Assembly (NCBI GenBank): GCA_009912235.1 | Contig: WNDS01000002.1 | Span: 248,001-312,000, forward strand | Direction: 5' to 3' | Origin: Stenotrophomonas maltophilia | Lineage (GTDB): Bacteria; Pseudomonadota; Gammaproteobacteria; Xanthomonadales; Xanthomonadaceae | Length of the DNA stretch: 64,000 bases | Shown: in pieces, positions 9,161-17,945 of the stretch | Position numbering within the stretch: position 1 is the stretch's first letter | Layout: each line of letters starts with the position of its first letter | Made by a program: the position numbers and the translations under genes | The notes under the pieces: model-generated | Database searches by the model: none | What the model saw: only the letters and a program-made list of their open reading frames with translations | What the model was told of the DNA's origin: nothing

Positions 9161-10846
9161 TCAGCCTTCCCGCAGCAGCCGCCCGTCACGCAACCGGTAA
9201 TGCACATCCACCACGCCGTCCGGCAGCGCGTCGTGGGTGATCATCAGCAGGCTGCGCCCCTGCAGCAGGCCGGCCAGGTCCAGCAGCAGCGCGCGTGCGG
9301 TATCCACGTCCAGGCCTTCGGTGGGTTCGTCCAGCACCAGCACCGGCGCATCGCGCAGCAGCGCGCGTGCCAGCGCCAGGCGCCGCGCCTGCCCGGCGGA
9401 CATCGTGGCGCCGTTCTCGCCCACCCAGGTCTGCAGCCCGGCGTTCTGTCGCGCCCAGTCCACCAGCCGCACCCGGTGTAGTACCTCCCACAGGCGCGCG
9501 TCGTCGGCCGCCGGGTCGCCCAGCCGCAGGTTGTCGGCCACGCTACCGGCGAACACCGGCGCGTTCTGCGGCAACCAGGCCAGCTGCGCATGCCAGTCCG
9601 CCACGGCGAAGCAGCGCAGGTCATGGCCGCCGTAGCTCAACCGCCCCTGCTGCGGATCCCACAGCCGCAGCAGCAGGCTGGACAGCGTGGTCTTGCCGCT
9701 GCCACTGTCACCGCCGATCGCGATGCGTTCGCCTGGTGCCAGCTGCAGGTCCAGCCCATCCAGTACCGGCCGTGCAGCACCGGGCCACTGGAAGCGCACG
9801 TGTTCCCAGCGCAGCGTGCCCTGTGCAGGCACCACCACCGGCTGCAGCGGGTCATCCACCGCCGCCGACTGTTCAACGATGTCCTGCAGGCGCGCGGCAG
9901 CGATCCGCCCGGACTGCAGCGACTGCCAGGCCAGGCCCAGCCCGCCCCACAGCTCGATCACCGCCACGGTGAGGAACACCAGGCCTGCGGCCATCGCCGC
10001 ATCGATGCGCTGCTGTTCGGCCGCTGATAGCGCCAGTGCGATCATCGCCACCAGCCCCAGCCCGGCCAGCACACCCTGCAGGGTGGTGCCGGCCAGCAGC
10101 CGCCAGCGCCGCCGGCGGTCACGCGACACCACCTGCTTGGCGGCCACGCGCACGTTCAGCTGCCAGGCCTGGCCTGCGTGCAGTGCGGCCAGATCACCGG
10201 CCCCTTCCAGCCCCTCGAACGCTGCCGTGCGCAGCGCCGTACGGTGCGCGGCACGGTCGGCTTCCTCGCGGTCACGACCGCGCACCCCCAGCCATGGCAC
10301 CGCCACCCCCACCAGCAGGGTCATCACCGCCAGCAATGCACCGGCCATCGGCAGGATCAGCGCCGCCGACAGCACCGCCACGGCGCTCAGGCCGGCCAGT
10401 GCCAGCAGCGGCCCGATGGCGCGTACCAGCAGGCCATCCACTTCGCCGATATCGCCGAGCAGGCGTGCCAGCAGATCGCCGGTGCGGGTACCGCCCAGCC
10501 GTGCCGGCGCCAGCGGCAATGCGCGGCGGAAGAACCAGACGCGCAGGTCGCGGGCGATGCGCAGCGTAGCATCGTGGCCCACCAGTTTCTCGAAGTAGCG
10601 CGAGGCGATGCGCGCCATGGTCAGGCCACGGATGCCGGCCGACGGCGAGAAGAAGTTGAAGCCGCTGCCCATGCCGGCCGCACCGGCCAGCGCAGCCGCG
10701 GTCAGGAAGCCACCGGACAGGCCCAGCAACGCGGTGCCGGCCAGCATCGTGGTCCACAGCAGCAGCACGGTCAGCAGCAGCTGCAGGCGGTGGCGGGCAA
10801 ACACACCGCGCAGGGAATCGGAGGAACCGTTCATGGCGTGGTTCAT
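9161..10846 (-). CDS. cydC: Glutathione/cysteine exporter subunit CydC
   Basis: 561-aa ABC half-transporter (fused membrane and nucleotide-binding domains) of the CydDC thiol exporter required for cytochrome bd assembly. Walker A is GGDSGSGKTT, the signature is a divergent MSAGQARRLALARALL and Walker B is VLVLDEPTEGLD. The start at 10846 (MNHAMNG) overlaps the cydD stop by 4 bp; an in-frame ATG at 10834 is an alternative. Confidence 0.92.
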   Translation of the reverse strand: MNHAMNGSSDSLRGVFARHRLQLLLTVLLLWTTMLAGTALLGLSGGFLTAAALAGAAGMGSGFNFFSPSAGIRGLTMARIASRYFEKLVGHDATLRIARDLRVWFFRRALPLAPARLGGTRTGDLLARLLGDIGEVDGLLVRAIGPLLALAGLSAVAVLSAALILPMAGALLAVMTLLVGVAVPWLGVRGRDREEADRAAHRTALRTAAFEGLEGAGDLAALHAGQAWQLNVRVAAKQVVSRDRRRRWRLLAGTTLQGVLAGLGLVAMIALALSAAEQQRIDAAMAAGLVFLTVAVIELWGGLGLAWQSLQSGRIAAARLQDIVEQSAAVDDPLQPVVVPAQGTLRWEHVRFQWPGAARPVLDGLDLQLAPGERIAIGGDSGSGKTTLSSLLLRLWDPQQGRLSYGGHDLRCFAVADWHAQLAWLPQNAPVFAGSVADNLRLGDPAADDARLWEVLHRVRLVDWARQNAGLQTWVGENGATMSAGQARRLALARALLRDAPVLVLDEPTEGLDVDTARALLLDLAGLLQGRSLLMITHDALPDGVVDVHYRLRDGRLLREG

Positions 10847-12582
10847 GCGCTCACCGCCGGTGCCACACCGGGCGGCAGGTGCAGGCAGTGGTCGGCCCAG
10901 GCCATCACCGCCGGGCTGTGGGTGGCCACCACCACACAGCGGCTGCGTGCATAGGTGGCCAGGCTCTGCAGCAACGCGGACTCGGTGGCATCGTCGAGGA
11001 AGGCAGTCGGTTCGTCCAGCAGCAGGATCTGCGGGTCGCGCAGCAGCAGCCGCGCCAGGCCGATGCGCCGGGCCTCGCCACCGGACAGGCCAAAGCCACG
11101 CTCGCCGATGAGCGTGTCCAGGCCATCGGACAGGCGTTGCGCGAACTGCATCACCTGCGCCGCTTCGGCCACCGCGCGCAGGCAGGCATCGTTGGCCGCC
11201 GGATCGCCCAGGCGCAGGTTGTCGGCGAGGCTGCCATGGAACAGGTACGGGCGCTGGCTGGCATAGCCCACGCTCAGCCCGGGACGCCGTTCGATGCGGC
11301 CGGCCTGCGGTGGCAACCAGCCGGCCAGGGCTTCCAGCAGCGTGCTCTTGCCGCTGCCACTGGGGCCGACCACGGCCAGCCGCTGGCCGGGCTCCACGCG
11401 GAAGGAAAGATCCTGCACGACAGCGTGCTGCGCACCCAGCGGGCGCAGGCTCAGCTGCTGGACACGCAACGGCGGCGCGGCGGCTTCGGCCGGCTCCGAC
11501 AGCACCGGCACGGCAGGCTTCACATCCTCGGCCTGCTCGCCGGGCAGCACCTGCAGCAGGCGCTCCACTTCGGCCGCGGCGGCCAGGGCGTTGGCACGGT
11601 CGTGGTAGTGCGCGGCCAACCGGCGCAGCGGTGCGTAGAACTCCGGTGCCAGCAGCAGGCAGAACAGGCCTGCGCCCAGGGTGGGAATCTGCGCGTGCAA
11701 CGCCATCATGTCCAGGTAGCTCAGCCCCAGGTACAGCGCCACCATGGCCACGCTGACCGAGGCGAAGAACTCCAGCACGGTGGACGACAGGAAGGCGATG
11801 CGCAGCACCTTCATGGTGCGCGTGCGCACGCCCTCGGCGGCCGCTTCGATGCCAGCCAGTTCGGCCTGGCCACGGCCATACAGGCGCAGCAGCCCCAGCC
11901 CCTTCAGGCGGTCGGCGAAATGGCCGCTCATGCGGGCCAGCTCGCCAAGCTGCGCGCGGCCGGCAGCTTCGGCGCCCCAGCCCACCAGCATCATGAAGAA
12001 CGGCACCAGCGGCGCGGTGAACAGCAGGATCAGCGCGACCACCCAGTCGACCCAAGCCACTGCGGCCAGGATCAGCAGCGGCACCACCACCACTTCGGTG
12101 CGCACCGGCAGGAAGCCGCTGTAATAGCTTTCGATGGCATCGGTGTGGTGCAGCATCATTTCGGCCAGTTCACCGGTACGGCGCTGGCGCAGCCACAACG
12201 GCCCGTGCCCCAGCAGCCGCGCGAACACGCGTTCACGCAGCGCCAGCCGCGCAGTGTCGGCCACATCACCGGCAGCGGCCTGCACCACGCTGCCCAGCAG
12301 CGTGCGCAGCACCAGCACCACCGCCAGCGCGGCCAGCACCGGCACGCCCTCGGCCAGCGGGCGGTGCTCGACCAGCACCGCCTGCACCAGCCATGCGATG
12401 GCCGCGGCCTGCCCGATCAGCAGGGCGCCGGAGAGGCTGGTGCAGAACCCCGCCAGCCGCTGCCGGCCGCGCGCAGCGTGGGCCAGGCTGGCCAGCCAGG
12501 CCGTACGCGCACGCCGCTGGTGGGGAGCGTCGACCGGGTCCGTAGCGGCGGCGGTGGTGGTCGGTTCGGGGGCGGCGGTCAA
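10843..12582 (-). CDS. cydD: Glutathione/cysteine exporter subunit CydD
   Basis: ABC half-transporter with N-terminal membrane domain and C-terminal ATPase (Walker A VGPSGSGKST, signature LSGGEARRIGLARLLL, Walker B ILLLDEPTAFLD). The frame is open to an ATG at 12711, but that codon lies on the edge of a perfect Anr/FNR box. The TTG at 12582, with a GAAG motif six bases upstream, gives 579 aa (E. coli CydD 588) and is preferred; an ATG at 12654 is also possible. Confidence 0.9.
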   Translation of the reverse strand: MTAAPEPTTTAAATDPVDAPHQRRARTAWLASLAHAARGRQRLAGFCTSLSGALLIGQAAAIAWLVQAVLVEHRPLAEGVPVLAALAVVLVLRTLLGSVVQAAAGDVADTARLALRERVFARLLGHGPLWLRQRRTGELAEMMLHHTDAIESYYSGFLPVRTEVVVVPLLILAAVAWVDWVVALILLFTAPLVPFFMMLVGWGAEAAGRAQLGELARMSGHFADRLKGLGLLRLYGRGQAELAGIEAAAEGVRTRTMKVLRIAFLSSTVLEFFASVSVAMVALYLGLSYLDMMALHAQIPTLGAGLFCLLLAPEFYAPLRRLAAHYHDRANALAAAAEVERLLQVLPGEQAEDVKPAVPVLSEPAEAAAPPLRVQQLSLRPLGAQHAVVQDLSFRVEPGQRLAVVGPSGSGKSTLLEALAGWLPPQAGRIERRPGLSVGYASQRPYLFHGSLADNLRLGDPAANDACLRAVAEAAQVMQFAQRLSDGLDTLIGERGFGLSGGEARRIGLARLLLRDPQILLLDEPTAFLDDATESALLQSLATYARSRCVVVATHSPAVMAWADHCLHLPPGVAPAVSA

Positions 12583-12710
12583 AGTGTCTTCACAGAAGGC
12601 TTCACGGGGGCCAAGGCCATTGTAGGGGCAGGCCGCAGCCTTCCCCTGCGTCATGCGGTCGCATGTGGCAGCAGGTTGGCCTACGATGCGGTGGCAAACG
12701 CGTTCATACA

Positions 12711-12724
12711 TTGATCTGGATCAA
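12711..12724. promoter_or_regulatory. Anr/FNR box between cydDC and cydABX
   Basis: TTGATCTGGATCAA is a perfect match to the FNR/Anr consensus TTGATnnnnATCAA. It lies 90 bp before the cydA start in the divergent intergenic region. If it acts at -41.5, the cydA transcript would begin near 12759. Oxygen-limited induction of cytochrome bd is the expected role. Confidence 0.75.
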
Positions 12725-12814
12725 GGCTGTTTGAAGTAGTCGGTCACATCATTCACGTCGTAGACCACCCTTCCCGCCACCTGCAACGGCACTATCCAAC
12801 GAGGTAGCCAGGCC

Positions 12815-14398
12815 ATGATTGATCAGACAGTCGTTGAACTGTCGCGGCTGCAATTCGCGCTGACCGCGATGTACCACTTCCTATTCGTTCCGCTCACGCT
12901 CGGCCTGTCCTTCATGGTGGCCATCATGGAGAGCGTGTACGTCATGACCCGCAAACAGGTCTGGCGGCAGATGACCCTGTTCTGGGGCACGCTGTTCGGC
13001 ATCAACTTCGCCATCGGCGTGGCCACCGGCCTGGTGATGGAATTCCAGTTCGGCATGAACTGGTCGTACTACAGCCACTACGTGGGCGATATCTTCGGTG
13101 CGCCGCTGGCCATTGAAGGGCTGATGGCGTTCTTCCTGGAAGCCACCTTCATCGGCCTGTTCTTCTTCGGCTGGAAGCGGTTGAGCCCGGTCAAGCACCT
13201 CACCGTCACCTGGCTGATGGCGCTGGGCACCAACCTGTCGGCGGTGTGGATCCTGATCGCCAACGGCTGGATGCAGAACCCAACCGGTGCGGTGTTCAAC
13301 CCGGAAACGATGCGCATGGAAGTGGTGGATTTCGCCGCCGTGCTGCTGAACCCGGTGGCACAGGCCAAGTTCGTGCACACCGTCAGCGCCGGCTACGTGA
13401 CCGGTGCCATCTTCGTGATGTCCATCAGTGCCCTGTACCTGCTGCGCAACAAGCACAAGGACATGGCACGCCGCTCGTTCGCGGTGGCCGCGGCCTTCGG
13501 CCTGCTGTCCTCGCTGTCGGTGGTGGTGCTGGGTGACGAGAGCGGTTACGCCGCCAGCGAACACCAGAAGATGAAGCTGGCCGCGATTGAAGCCATGTGG
13601 GAAACCGAGCGCCCGCCGGCCGATTTCACCGCTTTCGGCATTCCCAACCAGAGCACCCACCAGAACGATTACGCGATCAAGATCCCGTACCTGATGGGCC
13701 TGATCGCCACCCGTTCGCTGGACCAGCCGATTCCCGGCATCCTGGAACTGGTGGACCGTGCCGAACACCGCATCCGCGGTGGCCAGATCGCCTATGGCGC
13801 GCTGGAGCGGGTGAAGAAGGACAAGAACGATGTGGCGGCACGCGAGATGTTCGACCGCCATTGGCAGGATCTGGGCCACGGCCTGCTGCTGAAGCGCTAC
13901 CGCGAGGACATCCTCAATGCCACGCCGGAGGAAATCTCCAAGGCCGCGATGGATACCGTGCCGCGCGTGGCACCGCTGTTCTGGACCTTCCGCATCATGG
14001 CCGGCCTGGGCTTCTACCTGATCGCCTTCTTCGCCCTGGCGTTCTACTACTCGTGCCGCAACAGTTTCCAGGACAAGCGCTGGTTCCTGAAGCTGGCCGT
14101 GTGGAGCCTGCCAGCGCCGTGGATCGCCATCGAATGTGGCTGGTTCGTGGCCGAGTACGGCCGCCAGCCGTGGGCGGTGGATGGCGTGCTGCCCACCTTC
14201 TACGCGGCATCGGGCCTGGCCCTGCATGAAATCCTGACCACGTTGGCGGTGTTCACCGCGCTGTACACGGTGCTGCTGGTCATCGAGATCAAACTGATGC
14301 TGAAGGCGATCCGCACCGGTCCGGACGAGATCCTGCCCACGCTGCAGGCCGACATCCGCCCTGTTTCCCCCACTGCAACCGCTGCCGGACAGGCCTGA
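12815..14398 (+). CDS. cydA: Cytochrome bd ubiquinol oxidase subunit I
   Basis: 527-aa subunit carrying hemes b558, b595 and d and the quinol site. The protein begins LSRLQFALTAMYHFLFVPLT, with the family histidine. The Q-loop is of the long type, including DLGHGLLLKRYRED and then PRVAPLFWTFRIM as in E. coli CydA (522 aa), so this is not the short-loop CIO form. An SD-like gaggtag precedes the ATG. First gene of cydABX. Confidence 0.96.
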   Translation: MIDQTVVELSRLQFALTAMYHFLFVPLTLGLSFMVAIMESVYVMTRKQVWRQMTLFWGTLFGINFAIGVATGLVMEFQFGMNWSYYSHYVGDIFGAPLAIEGLMAFFLEATFIGLFFFGWKRLSPVKHLTVTWLMALGTNLSAVWILIANGWMQNPTGAVFNPETMRMEVVDFAAVLLNPVAQAKFVHTVSAGYVTGAIFVMSISALYLLRNKHKDMARRSFAVAAAFGLLSSLSVVVLGDESGYAASEHQKMKLAAIEAMWETERPPADFTAFGIPNQSTHQNDYAIKIPYLMGLIATRSLDQPIPGILELVDRAEHRIRGGQIAYGALERVKKDKNDVAAREMFDRHWQDLGHGLLLKRYREDILNATPEEISKAAMDTVPRVAPLFWTFRIMAGLGFYLIAFFALAFYYSCRNSFQDKRWFLKLAVWSLPAPWIAIECGWFVAEYGRQPWAVDGVLPTFYAASGLALHEILTTLAVFTALYTVLLVIEIKLMLKAIRTGPDEILPTLQADIRPVSPTATAAGQA

Positions 14399-14413
14399 GG
14401 CAGGAGAATCCAG

Positions 14414-15568
14414 ATGGAATTCATTGGACTTGATTACACCACGCTGCGCGTGATCTGGTGGCTGCTGCTGGGCATCCTGCTGATCGGCTGGGCGGTGATG
14501 GACGGCTTCGACCTGGGCGTCGGCACCCTGCTGCCGTTCGTGGCGAAAACCGATGAGGAACGCCGGCTGGTCATCAACACCGTCGGCCCGGTCTGGGAAG
14601 GCAATCAGGTGTGGCTGGTGCTGGGGGGCGGTGCGATCTTCGCCGCCTGGCCGCCGCTGTATGCGGTCAGCTTCTCCGGCTTCTACCTGGCGGTGTTTGC
14701 GATGCTGTTCGGCCTGATCCTGCGGCCGGTCGGTTTCAAGTACCGCAGCAAGCTGCCGTCCAAGCGCTGGCGCGACAACTGGGACCGCGTGCTGTTCGTC
14801 GGTGGCCTGCTGCCGGGCCTGATTGCCGGCGTGGCGGTGGGCAACGTCCTGCTGGGCGTGCCGTTCCACTTCGATGACACCCTACGCGTGACCTACACCG
14901 GTTCGTTCTTCGGCCTGCTCACCCCGTTCGCGCTGGTGGCCGGCCTGGTCAGCGTGGCCATGCTGGTCTCGCACGGTGCGGCCATGCTGGTGATCAAGAC
15001 CGACGGCCCGGTGGCCGCGCGTGCCGCCCGCTATGGCAGCGTTGCAGCGCTCATCAGCTTCGTGCTTTTCGCCGCCGCCGGCGCCTGGGTGGCCTTCGGC
15101 CTGCCGGGCTACCAGATCACCTCGCAGGTGGTGACCGATGGCCCGACCAACCCGCTGCTGAAGACGGCCGAACTGGGCACCGCCGCCGGCGGCTGGCTGC
15201 GCAACTACAGCAGCATGCCGGCAACGATCGTGTTCCCGGTGCTGGGCCTGCTGGGTGCACTGGCCAGTGCGGTGCTGCTGCGTGCCCGCCGGGGCGGCCT
15301 GGCGTTCATCGCCTCGGGCGCCTCCATCGCCGGCATCATCCTCACCGTTGGTTTTGCGATCTTCCCGTTCCTGCTGCCCTCCTCCAGCCAGCCCACCTCC
15401 AGCCTGACGGTCTGGGACAGTTCGTCCAGCCACCTGACGCTGTGGATCATGCTGCTGGCCACGGCCATCTTCCTGCCGATCATCCTCGCCTACACCACCT
15501 GGGTGTACCGCGTGCTGAAGGGCAAGACGACGGCCGAGGAAATGGGCGACAACCCGAACGCGTATTGA
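14414..15568 (+). CDS. cydB: Cytochrome bd ubiquinol oxidase subunit II
   Basis: 384-aa polytopic subunit II. N-terminal landmarks WWLLLGILLIGWAVMDGFDLG and VGPVWEGNQVWLVLGGGAIF are diagnostic, and eight to nine helices are visible. It pairs with CydA; the gap is only 15 bp and contains aggaga as SD. Confidence 0.96.
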   Translation: MEFIGLDYTTLRVIWWLLLGILLIGWAVMDGFDLGVGTLLPFVAKTDEERRLVINTVGPVWEGNQVWLVLGGGAIFAAWPPLYAVSFSGFYLAVFAMLFGLILRPVGFKYRSKLPSKRWRDNWDRVLFVGGLLPGLIAGVAVGNVLLGVPFHFDDTLRVTYTGSFFGLLTPFALVAGLVSVAMLVSHGAAMLVIKTDGPVAARAARYGSVAALISFVLFAAAGAWVAFGLPGYQITSQVVTDGPTNPLLKTAELGTAAGGWLRNYSSMPATIVFPVLGLLGALASAVLLRARRGGLAFIASGASIAGIILTVGFAIFPFLLPSSSQPTSSLTVWDSSSSHLTLWIMLLATAIFLPIILAYTTWVYRVLKGKTTAEEMGDNPNAY

Positions 15569-15580
15569 TGGGTTGCCCAT

Positions 15581-15601
15581 GTGCCGACCAACGGTCGGCA
15601 C
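15581..15601. repeat. REP hairpin between cydB and cydX
   Basis: Perfect 9-bp inverted repeat GTGCCGACC-AAC-GGTCGGCAC, followed by a degenerate second copy near 15627-15647. A REP-type hairpin inside the operon could stabilise the upstream cydAB mRNA or reduce read-through to cydX. Confidence 0.7.
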
Positions 15602-15665
15602 CCACCAAGAGCAGGATGTACCGACCCACGGTAGGCACCTGCCTCCAAATGAAGGAGATACGAAC

Positions 15666-15782
15666 ATGTGGTACTTCGCTTGGATTCTCGGCGCCGGTCT
15701 GGCCTCCACGGTCGCCATCCTCAACGGCATGTGGTTCGAAGCGCGCGAGCAGAACCGCATCGAGAAAGAAAACCGTCGTTGA
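15666..15782 (+). CDS. cydX: Cytochrome bd-associated small subunit CydX
   Basis: 38-aa single-span protein starting MWYFAWILGAGLAS, the hallmark of the CydX/YbgT family, with a charged C-terminal tail (EAREQNRIEKENRR). It stabilises heme binding in the bd oxidase. The ATG at 15666 has a strong SD (aaggaga, 15650-15656); an in-frame upstream ATG at 15573 would add non-homologous residues across the REP and is rejected. Confidence 0.92.
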   Translation: MWYFAWILGAGLASTVAILNGMWFEAREQNRIEKENRR

Positions 15783-15836
15783 GCTGTAAAAAAGCTTGCC
15801 GCCTTGGCCTTCACACGGTACCTTAGGCGGCTCCTT

Positions 15837-15913
<77 letters not shown>

Positions 15914-15930
15914 CTTCGGTGGTCGCATTG

Positions 15931-15960
15931 AAGCCTGGTGAAGTCGTCCAGGCTTTTTTG
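15931..15960 (+). terminator. Intrinsic terminator after tRNA-Pro copy 1
   Basis: AAGCCTGG stem pairs with CCAGGCTT around a 9-nt loop, followed by a T run (TTTTTTG). A short ACCACTTCGGTGGT hairpin precedes it, directly after the CCA end. Confidence 0.85.
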
Positions 15961-16054
15961 TTCCCTGAGGGATTGCACGGCTCCGGCAGTGTGAAGAAAC
16001 ACCATTTACCCCTTGCCGCCATCGGGGTGAATGGATAGAATAGGGGGCTCCCTT

Positions 16055-16131
<77 letters not shown>

Positions 16132-16148
16132 CTTCGGTGGTCACAATC

Positions 16149-16180
16149 AAGCCTGGTGGACATCGTCCTCCGGGTTTTTT
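16149..16180 (+). terminator. Intrinsic terminator after tRNA-Pro copy 2
   Basis: AAGCCTGG pairs with CCGGGTTT (two G-U pairs) and is followed by a T run. It is a diverged copy of the terminator at 15931. Confidence 0.7.
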
Positions 16181-16247
16181 GTGCCTGTCGCCCGGCCCTG
16201 CGCGCCACGCCGCCGGGACCGGCATGCCCCGGCTGACAATCGCTCGC

Positions 16248-16268
16248 ATACAATAACGATTCTCAGTA
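16248..16268. promoter_or_regulatory. Candidate Fur box upstream of the fecI-like gene
   Basis: The AT-rich stretch CATACAATAACGATTCTCAG resembles the imperfect palindromes bound by Fur (AATAACGATTCTCA-type half-sites) and lies about 20 bp before the sigma-factor start. It is the only such AT-rich patch in a GC-rich gap. Confidence 0.45.
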
Positions 16269-16285
16269 CGCCCCACGGGCTTCCG

Positions 16286-16795
16286 ATGCCGACGCTGTCC
16301 CATGCCGACGCTGCCGCCACGGCCGCCCTGTTCACCGAACACCAGCCCTGGCTGCTTGGCAGCCTGCGGCAACGCCTGCGCAACCGTGCCGAGGCCGAGG
16401 ATGTGGCCTCGGAAACCTTCCTGCGGGTGATCGCCCGGCAGGGGCTGGATGCGATCGAAGAACCGCGTGCCTACCTGAGCACGGTGGCGCGCAACGTGCT
16501 GGCGCAGACCTGGCGCCGCCGCGAACTGGAACGCGTGTACCTGGAAGCCCTGGCCCAGGCCCCGCCGCCGGTGGCGCCCAGCGCCGAGGAACAGGCGCTG
16601 CTGCTGGAAGCGCTGGAGCGCATCGCCCACGCACTGGACGGGCTGAGCAGCAAGGCCCGGCGCGCGTTCCTGATGAGCCAGCTTGATGGCATGACCTATG
16701 CGCAGATTGCCGCGGCGGTCGGCGTGTCGGTCAGCATGGTGCGCCGTTACATGGCGCAGGGCCTGCGCCAGTGCCTGCTGGCAACGGGCGGCTGA
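16286..16795 (+). CDS. FecI-type ECF sigma factor
   Basis: 169-aa ECF sigma factor with sigma-70 region 2 (RNRAEAEDVASETFLRVIA, about residues 38-56) and region 4 helix-turn-helix (LDGMTYAQIAAAVGVSVSMV). Iron-starvation subgroup by context: followed by a FecR-like regulator and a TonB receptor. The open frame extends back through the second tRNA, so the ATG at 16286 is taken as the start. Confidence 0.9.
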   Translation: MPTLSHADAAATAALFTEHQPWLLGSLRQRLRNRAEAEDVASETFLRVIARQGLDAIEEPRAYLSTVARNVLAQTWRRRELERVYLEALAQAPPPVAPSAEEQALLLEALERIAHALDGLSSKARRAFLMSQLDGMTYAQIAAAVGVSVSMVRRYMAQGLRQCLLATGG

Positions 16796-16800
16796 TTCCG

Positions 16801-17808
16801 ATGCCCCCTCGCCCGGCGGCAGCCCCCGCACTGGACGCGTCCAGCGAAGCGGCAGTGCAGTGGCTGGTGGAACTGCGCGGCCACCCCGGCGACGCACAGA
16901 CCGAACAGGCACTGCAGTGCTGGCTGCAGGCCGATACCCGGCATGCGGCGGCCTGGCAGCGGCTGCAGCAGGCGCTCGGCCAGACCTTCGACGGCGCCGC
17001 CGCACTACCTGCCGCATCCAGCGGCCGTGGCGCCGGCGTCGACACGCTGCTGCAGCGGATGGACCACCGCGCGAAGCGGCGCCGCCAGCTGCTGGGCGGG
17101 CTGTTGTCGGTGGCCGGCGCCGGCCTGGGCGGTGCCTGGCTGGGCCGGCAGATGGGGCTGCTGCCCGACCTGGCCGCCGACCTGCACACCGCCACCCGGC
17201 AGCGCCGCCACTGGGTGCTGGCGGACGGTGGCAGCGTGCTGCTGGACGCACGCTCGTCAGCCGACACGCGTTCCTACGGCAGCCACGTGCAGGTGCACCT
17301 GCGCGAAGGCCAGCTGATCGCCACACGGCCGGCGCAGGCCGGCCAGCTGCAGGTGCAGGGCCGGCATGGCAGCGTGCAGGCCAGCGCGCCCGGCGCCAGC
17401 CTGCTGCTGCGCCAGGACGCTGGGCGCAGCCTGGTGGTGGCCCTGCAGCACGGCGTGTGGCTGCAGGCCGGGGGCCATCGGCAGCCCCTGGCCGCCGGTG
17501 CCGGTGCCTGGCTGGCGGACAGCGGCATCACCCCGGTGCCGGCCGCACAGAGCGCGCTGGCCGCCGACTGGCGCGAGGGCATGCTCAGCGTGCTTGATGC
17601 CCCGCTGTCGGAGGTGATCGAAGGCCTGCGCCGCTACCACAACGGGTTGATCCGCTTCAGCAGCGAGGCCGGCGCGCTGCACGTGTCCGGGCGCTACCCG
17701 CTGGATGACACGGCCGCCGCGCTGCGGACCCTGGCGCAGACGCTGCCGATCGACCTGCAGGTGCTGTCCGGTGGCTGGCTGGTACGCATCGAACGCCGGC
17801 CCGGTTAG
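16801..17808 (+). CDS. FecR-family anti-sigma/sigma regulator
   Basis: 335-aa inner-membrane regulator. The N-terminal cytoplasmic domain (AVQWLVELRG, AAWQRLQQALG) is the DUF4880-type segment, a hydrophobic region lies near 97-117, and a periplasmic FecR domain follows (HWVLADGGSVLLDARSSAD onward). The C-terminal STN-like part contains LDDTAAALRTLAQTLPI. It transmits the receptor signal to the adjacent sigma factor. ATG 16801 is six bases after the fecI-like stop. Confidence 0.88.
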   Translation: MPPRPAAAPALDASSEAAVQWLVELRGHPGDAQTEQALQCWLQADTRHAAAWQRLQQALGQTFDGAAALPAASSGRGAGVDTLLQRMDHRAKRRRQLLGGLLSVAGAGLGGAWLGRQMGLLPDLAADLHTATRQRRHWVLADGGSVLLDARSSADTRSYGSHVQVHLREGQLIATRPAQAGQLQVQGRHGSVQASAPGASLLLRQDAGRSLVVALQHGVWLQAGGHRQPLAAGAGAWLADSGITPVPAAQSALAADWREGMLSVLDAPLSEVIEGLRRYHNGLIRFSSEAGALHVSGRYPLDDTAAALRTLAQTLPIDLQVLSGGWLVRIERRPG

Positions 17809-17846
17809 TCGCTGGCAGCGGCCGCCACAGCCACTGTTCGGCCACT

Positions 17847-17876
17847 GGAAAAAATCTGCGCAATGGGGTGTCACTT
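17847..17876 (+). promoter_or_regulatory. Candidate FecI-type ECF promoter for the receptor gene
   Basis: GGAAAA at 17847-17852 and TCACTT at 17871-17876, spacer 18, resemble the E. coli fecA promoter (GGAAAT / TCCTTT). It lies about 70 bp before the receptor start, in the gap that separates it from the regulator gene. Confidence 0.45.
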
Positions 17877-17945
17877 TTTCGCGCTCGCGACTCATACCCG
17901 GTGAGCGCCTGCACGCAGGCTGACCCCTACCCCTCTGGAGTGCCC

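Noticed and set aside
9161..9700. Premature end or fusion in cydC suggested by a frame open from cydD through cydC
   Set aside because: The long open frame before 10846 is an out-of-frame shadow of cydD; cydC and cydD each have complete ABC motifs.
12583..12711. 43-residue N-terminal extension of cydD from ATG 12711
   Set aside because: The codon overlaps a perfect Anr/FNR box and the extra residues lack homology.
10879..12714. 611-codon rightward ORF opposite cydD
   Set aside because: High-GC antisense shadow, rich in Q, H and R with no domain; cydD on the other strand has full motif support.
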